DNA of 8,082 nucleotides from Treponema sp. UBA1240 (lineage in GTDB: Bacteria > Spirochaetota > Spirochaetia > Treponematales > Treponemataceae), in the NCBI GenBank assembly GCA_002308875.1, contig DBWK01000070.1, positions 1 through 8,082 on the forward strand. The letters run 5' to 3'. A program made the translations under genes and the position numbers. Every line of letters starts with the position of its first letter. Within the stretch, counting starts at the first letter, position 1. The notes beneath the pieces were generated by a model. The model searched no databases. It was not told the DNA's origin and was given only the letters and a program-made list of their open reading frames with translations. Shown piece by piece: positions 1 through 5,177 of this stretch.

Positions 1-387
1 CAAGTCTTTCATGATGAACTGCGTGAGCTGCGGAAATTTTTCGAATGTCTTGCGGCGGCGCAGATACAGCTCACCTGCAAGCAGCGAATCTTTTGAATCA
101 ACGGCAGCAAGCAGCGCACCGGCGTGAACAAGATAATCGTATGTTTCAAGATCCGAAACATCAACGCCGTCTGCCACATAAATAAGCGGAATCATGTTCA
201 TGCCGTCTGAAATGTAGGTGTAAAAGCTCGGAGAAAAATAAGTGCTTCCGGCAAAACACTGAAAACCTTCCAATTCGGAACTTGCAACAATACCTTCAAT
301 TTTGCCAGCATAGTCGAGCTGTCCTGTCTTGCTTTTGGTGAACTCAAACCAATGTGAACCACATTCAATCAAAATCTGTCTTGCCAT
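1..387 (-). CDS. Unrecognised protein, N-terminal 129 residues (partial, runs off the left edge)
   Basis: An open frame of 129 codons runs from an ATG at 385-387 to the window edge without a stop. An AAGGAG ribosome binding site sits 7 bases before the ATG, which supports this start. The protein begins MARQILIECGSHWFEF and continues with mixed beta-type stretches, then a helical-looking segment around residues 86-108 and a basic RRR at residues 109-111. There is no signal peptide or membrane segment, so it is probably cytoplasmic. I do not recognise the family and assign no function. It is separated from the nitroreductase upstream by a terminator and has its own A/T-rich promoter region, so it is probably transcribed independently. 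The reading frame, RBS and ordinary codon use make it very likely a real gene; its C-terminus is unseen. Confidence 0.8.
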   Translation of the reverse strand, partial: MARQILIECGSHWFEFTKSKTGQLDYAGKIEGIVASSELEGFQCFAGSTYFSPSFYTYISDGMNMIPLIYVADGVDVSDLETYDYLVHAGALLAAVDSKDSLLAGELYLRRRKTFEKFPQLTQFIMKDL

Positions 388-450
388 AAAAAAACTCCTT
401 GAAAGCCCGCAGTTTAATGATTTCCCGCCCTCGGCGAGCTTACAGGAGTA

Positions 451-484
451 ATTATAAAATATGCAGTGTGCCAAATAATGTCAC
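451..484 (-). promoter_or_regulatory. Probable promoter of the left-edge gene, with A/T-rich upstream tract
   Basis: Reading leftward, a GTGACA box (479-484) lies 17 bases from TATTTT (456-461), and an exact TATAAT (451-456) lies next to it. The exact TATAAT has no good -35 box at 16-18 bases, so which hexamer is used is uncertain. Upstream, 485-521 is almost pure A and T, with long A-runs on the minus strand resembling an UP element; part of this tract may also serve the upstream terminator. The leader, about 60 bases, contains a GC-rich hairpin (CTCGCC/GGCGGG arms, 3-base loop) at about 423-437. Confidence 0.4.
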
Positions 485-523
485 TGTAAAAATATTTTTT
501 GATTTTTTTTTTGTAATTTTTCC

Positions 524-559
524 TGAAAAACAAAAAGGCTGCCCCTCAACGGACAGCCT
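524..559 (-). terminator. Intrinsic terminator after the nitroreductase gene
   Basis: Reading leftward, AGGCTGTCC and GGGCAGCCT form a 9-bp stem (one G-U pair) with a 6-base loop at 536-559. It is followed by TTTTTG and further T-rich sequence. It lies 22 bases after the nitroreductase stop, the usual position for a factor-independent terminator. On the opposite strand the hairpin has a poorer T-run and no gene reads into it from the left. Confidence 0.88.
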
Positions 560-581
560 GTGTTTTATTTATAGTTTTGTC

Positions 582-1112
582 CTAGCGGACCCAATATACG
601 TTTTCTTTGCGGGGAGCGGCCGGTTTTATGCCGCCGTCGGCTGCATAGCCCAAGGCAACGTGTCCGATTCCCTCAAAATCGCCGTTAATACCCAAATCTT
701 TGAGAATTTTTTTGCCAAAGTCAGACTCAAATTCTTCCTTGGCACGGTGAATCCAAATACTTGCAATTCCAAGGCTTTCTGCCGCATTCATAAGGTTTCC
801 GATTACAAGCGAACCGTCGTAAACATAAGTCGGCGCAGATTTGTCGGCAACAACTACAAGAATAACGGGTGCGCCGTAAAACGGGTCGTTGTTTGCACCC
901 TGCCCTATTATTTTTGCGTTTTCTGCGCTGATTTTATTGCGCAGTTCTTTATTAGTAACAGCAATTATTTTTGCAGACTGACGCCCCATTCCACTTGCTG
1001 CGAATGTTCCCGCCCTTATAATAGCATTCAAATCTTCTTCCGACGGCATGCGGTTTTCAACAAATTTTCTGCAGCTTCTGCGTGTTTCCAAAATTTTCAA
1101 CGTTTCGTTCAT
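582..1112 (-). CDS. Nitroreductase-family FMN flavoprotein
   Basis: This 176-residue protein belongs to the nitroreductase superfamily: FMN-dependent NAD(P)H oxidoreductases that act as dimers in the cytoplasm. The N-terminal RRSCRKF (residues 11-17) matches the RRSxRxF element that contacts the FMN phosphate. The middle region has the hydrophobic strand APVILVVVAD (81-90), an NLMNAAESLGIASIWIH helix-strand (106-122), and the C-terminal GHVALGYAAD (150-159) typical of the fold. The length suits the short single-domain type. A GTG two codons earlier is possible, but AGAGG lies 5 bases before the ATG at 1112 and would touch the GTG, so I chose the ATG. It follows the glycosylase gene by 41 bases with no promoter visible between, so the two are probably co-transcribed. 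The physiological substrate cannot be read from sequence; such enzymes reduce nitroaromatics, quinones or enones. Confidence 0.88.
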   Translation of the reverse strand: MNETLKILETRRSCRKFVENRMPSEEDLNAIIRAGTFAASGMGRQSAKIIAVTNKELRNKISAENAKIIGQGANNDPFYGAPVILVVVADKSAPTYVYDGSLVIGNLMNAAESLGIASIWIHRAKEEFESDFGKKILKDLGINGDFEGIGHVALGYAADGGIKPAAPRKENVYWVR

Positions 1113-1153
1113 ATTCACCTCTCAACTAATTGTACTTCCGCCAAATCCTGCTG

Positions 1154-1690
1154 TCAACGTTTTTCAATCCGGCGGTACGCGGCAACAAGTTTTTCAAAAT
1201 TCCAACGTGCATTTGCCGGGCTCGTACTCGGAAGACATTCGCAAGTTATGCCAAAACTCTGGTATTTGGCTGCACAATATTTGTTCCAGAGCAAAAATGC
1301 GGTATTACCTGTACAGAAAACCCTTTTGATTTGTGATTCAGAAAAAATCTGTGTAAAGTCGTTTGATACAGCGTTTTTTATACTTGAATCCGCCGCACCT
1401 GTAATTTCGCAGCTTTTAAGCACATCCCAAAGCGCTATTCCGTGCCTGTACAAAAAATCAATGCGCTCCACAACAGCTTTATCTTTTTGGGCCGCATTGT
1501 TCGAATACACAAGGATTTCTCCGAATACTTGAGGCAGAACCTTCCAAAAGCGGTTCTGAGGATGCATATAGAAAAAACCGGCTTCACGGCTTTTGGGAGA
1601 CGGCATTGTTCCGAGAATCAGAACTGTGCTTTTGTTATTCCAAACAGGTTCTATTTCGTGTACAACAATATTCGGACTTTCATTTTTCAT
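1154..1690 (-). CDS. DNA-deoxyinosine (hypoxanthine) glycosylase, uracil-DNA glycosylase superfamily
   Basis: This 178-residue protein resembles the small HUG-type branch of the uracil-DNA glycosylase superfamily, which removes deaminated bases (hypoxanthine, in characterised members) to start base-excision repair. The first active-site motif is VLILGTMPSPKS (residues 23-34), followed by FFYMHPQNRFWKVL (39-52), which shapes the base pocket. IALWDV (85-90) and FCTGNTA (125-131) are internal conserved strands, and STSPANARW (155-163) is the C-terminal DNA-insertion motif. Upstream in-frame starts (TTG at 1738, ATG at 1726) overlap the promoter -35 box, and homologues begin just before the residue 11-26 segment, so I chose the ATG at 1690. 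It has no Shine-Dalgarno sequence, and the predicted transcript begins only about 7 bases upstream. Substrate (hypoxanthine versus uracil) is inferred from family likeness alone. Confidence 0.87.
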   Translation of the reverse strand: MKNESPNIVVHEIEPVWNNKSTVLILGTMPSPKSREAGFFYMHPQNRFWKVLPQVFGEILVYSNNAAQKDKAVVERIDFLYRHGIALWDVLKSCEITGAADSSIKNAVSNDFTQIFSESQIKRVFCTGNTAFLLWNKYCAAKYQSFGITCECLPSTSPANARWNFEKLVAAYRRIEKR

Positions 1691-1703
1691 AGTTGTTTGT
1701 TGA

Positions 1704-1732
1704 ATTCTACACAATCCGGCAGTCATTTTCAA
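1704..1732 (-). promoter_or_regulatory. Strong sigma-70-type promoter for the glycosylase-nitroreductase unit
   Basis: Reading leftward, TTGAAA (1727-1732) is separated by exactly 17 bases from TAGAAT (1704-1709). Each hexamer differs from consensus by one base. Transcription would begin near 1697, giving a leader of about 7 bases before the ATG at 1690. This explains why the gene lacks a ribosome binding site. Confidence 0.72.
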
Positions 1733-1773
1733 CAGCAAAGCTTTTCGGTCTGTACTTTTTCACGTTCTACAGG

Positions 1774-1779
1774 TAATAT
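1774..1779 (+). promoter_or_regulatory. Possible -10 box for the exonuclease gene
   Basis: TAATAT lies 19 bases before the exonuclease ATG. No convincing -35 box is found 16-18 bases upstream (the spot reads TGTACT), so the assignment is weak. If it is used, the leader is about 13 bases (AAGTACAAAAATT) and carries no Shine-Dalgarno sequence. Confidence 0.25.
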
Positions 1780-1798
1780 ATCCGTAAGTACAAAAATT

Positions 1799-2377
1799 AT
1801 GAACGAACTTAATTACATTGCCATTGACTTTGAAACAGCAAACAAACTTTCGTGCAGTGCCTGTTCCATAGGGCTTATAAGATTTGAAAACGGAGTAGAA
1901 ACAGACAGCGTCTGTCATCTTATAAAACCCGCTGTTATGTATTTTGTACCGGAATGGACACGCGACATTCATCATATAAGTTATGAAGACGTTGTAGATC
2001 AGCCGTGTTTTCCCGAAGTGTGGCAGAATTTGGTTCAACCTTTTTTGGATAAAACCCCGGATTTTCCGCTGGTAGCGCACAACGCTTCTTTTGACATGGG
2101 CGTTATAAAGGGATGCTGCGACCGTTTTAATATGGAGCTGCCAAAGATAAGGTACTTTGATTCTTTGCGTATTTCGCGCAGAACATGGCCGGAGTTGAAA
2201 AGTCACGCACTTACCTTCTTAGGCAGCACATTCGGAATAGACTACCTTGCCCATGATGCGCTCGAAGATTCCCGCACATGCGGACTTATCATAAAGCTCG
2301 CCTGCGAAAAATGGAACGTTGCTTCAGTTGATGAGCTTTTGTGTGCATGCAATTCAAATTTGCAAGAGCTTTCTTAA
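1799..2377 (+). CDS. DEDDh-family 3'-5' exonuclease (DnaQ/RNase T-like domain)
   Basis: This 192-residue protein is essentially one exonuclease domain of the DnaQ-like superfamily, which uses two metal ions to remove nucleotides from 3' ends of DNA or RNA. The four acidic ligands and the catalytic histidine are visible: D10 and E12 in AIDFET (Exo I), D99 in AHNASFDM (Exo II), and H152 and D157 in AHDALEDSR (Exo III, H-x4-D, the DEDDh type). There is no polymerase, helicase or BRCT extension, so it is a stand-alone exonuclease rather than an obvious Pol III epsilon subunit. The last 20 residues are less conserved. The ATG at 1799 is the only plausible start near the Exo I motif, but no Shine-Dalgarno sequence precedes it. 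It diverges from the glycosylase gene across 108 bases; a repair role is suggested by this pairing but not shown. Confidence 0.88.
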   Translation: MNELNYIAIDFETANKLSCSACSIGLIRFENGVETDSVCHLIKPAVMYFVPEWTRDIHHISYEDVVDQPCFPEVWQNLVQPFLDKTPDFPLVAHNASFDMGVIKGCCDRFNMELPKIRYFDSLRISRRTWPELKSHALTFLGSTFGIDYLAHDALEDSRTCGLIIKLACEKWNVASVDELLCACNSNLQELS

Positions 2378-2388
2378 TCTGTTATAAT
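2360..2388 (+). promoter_or_regulatory. Strong extended -10 promoter for the SEC-C/methyltransferase operon
   Basis: TTGCAA (2360-2365) is followed after exactly 17 bases by a perfect TATAAT (2383-2388), which is preceded by TG one base away (2380-2381), an extended -10 element. The -35 box lies within the last codons of the exonuclease gene. The predicted start near 2395 gives a leader of about 19 bases that contains the GGAGGA ribosome binding site. Confidence 0.78.
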
Positions 2389-2404
2389 TTTAATAAGTAT
2401 TTTC

Positions 2405-2410
2405 GGAGGA
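2405..2410 (+). promoter_or_regulatory. Strong ribosome binding site of the SEC-C protein gene
   Basis: GGAGGA is placed 3 bases before the ATG at 2414 (GGAGG core at 4 bases). It is one of the strongest Shine-Dalgarno sequences in the window and fixes this start; the exonuclease and glycosylase genes nearby have none. Confidence 0.8.
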
Positions 2411-2413
2411 TTT

Positions 2414-2911
2414 ATGAGCAACGAATTATGTCCGTGCGGTTCCGGCAAAACCTATGACGAATGCTGCAAACCGATTATAAAGGGAACAGCTCTGGCAAAA
2501 ACAGCGGAAGCCCTTATGCGCAGCCGCTACACAGCTTATGTAAAGCACGAAATTGACCATATCATCAATTCATGTGAGACTTCTGACAAAGAAAACAGAA
2601 TAGATGTTGAAGAAACACGCAAATGGAGCGAAGAATCAACCTGGCAGGGGCTTAAGATTTTGCGTACCGAAAAAGGTAAAGAAAACGATACGGAAGGTGT
2701 TGTTGAATTTACTGCGACCTATACCACAAAAAAAGGAATCCGTGACGTTCACCACGAAACTGCAAACTTTAAGAAAATAAACGGCGAATGGGTTTACTCC
2801 AGCGGCTATTTAACAACAACAACTGTTGTACGCGAAGGCAGAAAAATCGGACGGAATGAGCCGTGTCCGTGCGGTTCCGGCAAAAAATACAAACAGTGCT
2901 GCGGAAGATGA
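2414..2911 (+). CDS. YchJ/UPF0225-type protein with SEC-C zinc motifs at both ends
   Basis: This 165-residue protein matches the YchJ (UPF0225) layout. An N-terminal SEC-C motif, CPCGSGKTYDECC (residues 6-18), and a C-terminal one, CPCGSGKKYKQCC (151-163), bracket a central NTF2-like region. Each motif has the C-x-C-x8-C-C ligand set that binds one zinc ion, as in the SecA C-terminus. The central region contains ALMRSRYTAYV (33-43), a hallmark of the family, and a WVYSSGYL strand near 131-138. The molecular function of this family is not established; SEC-C motifs generally mediate contact with proteins or the ribosome. The gene has its own strong promoter and RBS, and its TGA overlaps the ATG of the methyltransferase gene (ATGA), so the two are translationally coupled. 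The two SEC-C motifs are encoded by an identical 22-base sequence. Confidence 0.9.
   Translation: MSNELCPCGSGKTYDECCKPIIKGTALAKTAEALMRSRYTAYVKHEIDHIINSCETSDKENRIDVEETRKWSEESTWQGLKILRTEKGKENDTEGVVEFTATYTTKKGIRDVHHETANFKKINGEWVYSSGYLTTTTVVREGRKIGRNEPCPCGSGKKYKQCCGR
2429..2885 (+). repeat. Exact 22-base direct repeat pair at the two ends of the SEC-C gene
   Basis: Positions 2429-2450 and 2864-2885 are identical over 22 bases, encoding CPCGSGK in both SEC-C motifs. The offset is 435 bases, exactly 145 codons, so recombination between copies would keep the reading frame. The shared protein motif explains some of the identity, but not the identical choice of every synonymous codon. Confidence 0.85.
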
Positions 2912-3675
2912 GAGTTGTAACCGGATTTCACGCAATAGAAGAATTATTGCGTACGGGCGCGGGAACAGCAGAGGGGGCAAAACCCCAGCTATTGTACAGC
3001 AAACCCGGACCACGAATAAAAAAGATTCTTGAAGATGCAAAAAAACGCGGTATACACGCAACGCAGACAACTGACCGCGAGTTGGACAAGCTTACCGCAA
3101 ATCTCTCTGAAACAGCGCGTAATCACCGAGGAATTGTTCTTACAATTTCAGGTGAAGCTGAAAAAAAGCAGAACTTTGTTCAGTTCGATACCTTTGCCGA
3201 AGAACTTTCTCACAAAGACAAAGCTTTGGTAGTCATTCTTGATTCCATAACAGACCCGCATAATACCGGCGCAATCATTCGCAGCTGTGACCAGTTCGGC
3301 GCGGACCTTGTTGTTATTCCCGAACACCGTGGTGTAAGCGAAAGCGATGTTATAATGCGATCAAGCGCAGGCGCGGCGGCATGGGTTCCGGTTGCGGTTG
3401 TGCAGAATTTGAACAGAAGTGTAGAATTCCTAAAACAGCGCGGCTTTTGGGTTTACGGTGCAGATGCTGACGGGCAGTCCGCACGGCAAACGGAATTTGC
3501 ACCTAAAACCGCACTTGTTATGGGCAGCGAGGGCAGCGGCATTGCGCAGCTTTTGCGCAAAAACTGCGATGCCATTGTTTCCATACCGACATGCGGGAAA
3601 TTGGACAGTCTCAACGTTTCGGTTGCAACCGGCGTTCTTCTCTACGAAATAAGCGGTCAGTTGCAATCAAAATAA
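2908..3675 (+). CDS. RlmB/TrmH-family (SpoU) RNA 2'-O-ribose methyltransferase
   Basis: This 255-residue SPOUT methyltransferase transfers a methyl group from S-adenosylmethionine to a ribose 2'-OH in RNA. The RlmB type modifies a guanosine in domain V of 23S rRNA. The N-terminal RNA-binding domain (about 1-85) begins VVTGFHAIEELL and ends NHRGIVL. The catalytic domain shows all three SpoU motifs: DSITDPHNTGAIIRS (112-126, with N119 and R125), VMGSEGSGI (204-212, E208) and IPTCGKLDSLNVSVATG (226-242, S234 and N236), the last forming the trefoil-knot cofactor site. The frame stays open 15 codons further upstream, but the ATG at 2908 overlaps the previous stop as ATGA and starts exactly where homologues start; GGAAG abuts it, so initiation relies on coupling. 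The exact target (rRNA or tRNA) is inferred. Confidence 0.9.
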   Translation: MRVVTGFHAIEELLRTGAGTAEGAKPQLLYSKPGPRIKKILEDAKKRGIHATQTTDRELDKLTANLSETARNHRGIVLTISGEAEKKQNFVQFDTFAEELSHKDKALVVILDSITDPHNTGAIIRSCDQFGADLVVIPEHRGVSESDVIMRSSAGAAAWVPVAVVQNLNRSVEFLKQRGFWVYGADADGQSARQTEFAPKTALVMGSEGSGIAQLLRKNCDAIVSIPTCGKLDSLNVSVATGVLLYEISGQLQSK

Positions 3676-3678
3676 GTA

Positions 3679-5073
3679 TTATACCAGTTCTATACCCTTA
3701 AACTGGCAGTTTCCGTCGCCGGCAAATTTGAAGTACAGAGCGGTTTTTCCGTCCGGTATGCGGACTTTTGTTGAATATGTTTCCCAAACATTCGAAAAAT
3801 CAACGCTTATCCTGCCGAGAACCGGCCCATCATGCGTTGTACGTATTTCAAAGTCTCCTTTGCCGTAACCCCGCGTTGTAAGCTTTATTTTGCTCAAACC
3901 TTTTAGATCAAAGTATTTAAAACCAATCGTTACGCCTTTAAAGACGTTTGCAACATAACCTTCGTTTTCATCGCCGTCGCGGCCGTCCTGCGTAATTTTA
4001 GGCTGACCTTCGCCAACATACACACTCGGTTTTTCGCAAAACAGGTTACAGGCAATGTATGCCGGATAAACGCCCTTACCCGCCAGCGGTCCGCCGTTCA
4101 AGCCGCAGGAGGTTATCTCCACCTGCGGAATTTTGCCGTCCGGCAAAATTTGAATCTTTTCGGCGCATCCCTGACGACAGTACCAGTTGCCGTTTGTGTG
4201 GCGGTGATAGAAGATATAATACCCACCGTTAATTTTTTCTATACTGCCGTGATTGTTCGCTCCGTATGCCAAGGGCATATCCGCAGGTTTGCCGGACGAG
4301 ATTCCTATATCCGTATTGCTTACAATCACTCCGCCGTAAGTAAAGCCTTCGGTCGGCTTTTTGCTGATTGCATAGCACAATTCGTGCATCAATATGGAAG
4401 AATAAACAAAGTAATAGGTGTCACCGAATTTACGGATAGAAGCTGCTTCAAAATATTCGTGTCCTTCAAAGCCGCTTCCGGCAGAATATTCACAGCCCGG
4501 AACAACAAAACGCGGATCTTCCAGAACAGTCAACATATCACCGTCAAGCACGGTACACATTGCGCCGTGTCTGCTTTTGTCACCGCGAGCGCAAAAACCC
4601 GTATAAAGGTAGGTTTTGCCATCTTCGTACAAAACGCCGGGATCAAACTGGTTTTCGTCACTCTTGCGCTCGCCAAGGCGTATTCCGTCCTTATAATGCA
4701 CATAGCCGTAAAATTCGTATTTGCCGGCAGGTGTATCGCATACGGCTACACTAACGACAGAAACCTTGTCCAAAACATAGTAAAGGTAGTAACGACCGTC
4801 TTTTCCACGTGTAACATCCGGTGCGTAAAGACACATTTTGCCCGCGGTGTTAAGCGGATCATCCGTTTTTTTGTAGATTACGCCTTCATAACGCCAGTCC
4901 GAAAGGTCGCTTACCGGTGCGGAATAGCAAACATAATCACCAAGGCAAAAAACATGACCGTTAAACAAATCATGCGAACCGAAAACATATATCCTGTCAC
5001 CAAAAACATGAGGTTCACCGTCAGGAATGTATTCCCAGCTCGGCAGATATGGGTTATAAGCTTGTTTTTTCAT
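3679..5073 (-). CDS. Glycoside hydrolase family 43 enzyme with C-terminal CBM6-like domain
   Basis: This 464-residue protein is a GH43-type five-bladed beta-propeller, a family mostly of arabinofuranosidases and xylosidases acting with inversion. It starts NPYLPSWEYIPDGEPHVFGD; D18 is the probable catalytic base, D86 in LYAPDVT the pKa-modulating aspartate, and E209 in YFEAASIRK the probable acid. Y270-GANNHGSIEK (270-280) carries the conserved histidine. Residues about 355-464 form a beta-sandwich resembling CBM6 (LGRISVDF, WETYSTKV, ALYFKF). There is no signal peptide, so it should act in the cytoplasm on imported oligosaccharides. AAGGA lies 6 bases before the ATG. The transporter operon upstream ends with a terminator, so expression needs read-through or a local promoter; I see only a weak TAATAT at about 5088-5093. 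The exact substrate is not determinable here. Confidence 0.88.
   Translation of the reverse strand: MKKQAYNPYLPSWEYIPDGEPHVFGDRIYVFGSHDLFNGHVFCLGDYVCYSAPVSDLSDWRYEGVIYKKTDDPLNTAGKMCLYAPDVTRGKDGRYYLYYVLDKVSVVSVAVCDTPAGKYEFYGYVHYKDGIRLGERKSDENQFDPGVLYEDGKTYLYTGFCARGDKSRHGAMCTVLDGDMLTVLEDPRFVVPGCEYSAGSGFEGHEYFEAASIRKFGDTYYFVYSSILMHELCYAISKKPTEGFTYGGVIVSNTDIGISSGKPADMPLAYGANNHGSIEKINGGYYIFYHRHTNGNWYCRQGCAEKIQILPDGKIPQVEITSCGLNGGPLAGKGVYPAYIACNLFCEKPSVYVGEGQPKITQDGRDGDENEGYVANVFKGVTIGFKYFDLKGLSKIKLTTRGYGKGDFEIRTTHDGPVLGRISVDFSNVWETYSTKVRIPDGKTALYFKFAGDGNCQFKGIELV
4129..4150. repeat. Near-perfect palindrome inside the GH43 gene
   Basis: AATTTTGCCG (4129-4138) and CGGCAAAATT (4141-4150) are exact reverse complements separated by 2 bases. 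In the minus-strand mRNA this makes a compact hairpin over codons about 308-315 (ILPDGKI), just after the catalytic propeller. No T-run follows, so it does not look like a terminator. Confidence 0.75.
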
Positions 5074-5116
5074 CCGAATTCCTTTTTATATTATTCCTAT
5101 CAAAAACGATATGCAT

Positions 5117-5144
5117 TAAAAAAGGCGGATTATAAAAATCCGCC
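5117..5144 (-). terminator. Intrinsic terminator between lplC and the GH43 gene
   Basis: Reading leftward, GGCGGATT (5137-5144) and AATCCGCC (5124-5131) form a perfect 8-bp stem with a 5-base loop, followed at once by six T residues. It sits 33 bases after the lplC-type stop codon and 44 bases before the GH43 start, so it ends or attenuates the transporter transcript before the hydrolase gene. Confidence 0.9.
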
Positions 5145-5177
5145 CTTATTTGTCATTGCTAGTGCAACGAAACAATC

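Noticed and set aside
399..1532. A 377-codon rightward open frame opposite the nitroreductase and glycosylase genes
   Set aside because: It is antisense to two clearly recognised genes and has no recognisable domain. It starts in the leader of the left-edge gene, without an RBS, and is cysteine/phenylalanine-rich in the way of reverse-strand shadows.
1691..1738. Longer glycosylase start at TTG 1738 or ATG 1726
   Set aside because: These codons lie within or upstream of the promoter (-35 at 1727-1732), so they would not be in the mRNA from that promoter, and the added residues look unlike the family.
1760..2206. Leftward open frame opposite the exonuclease gene
   Set aside because: The plus strand encodes all catalytic motifs of a DEDDh exonuclease; this is its shadow.
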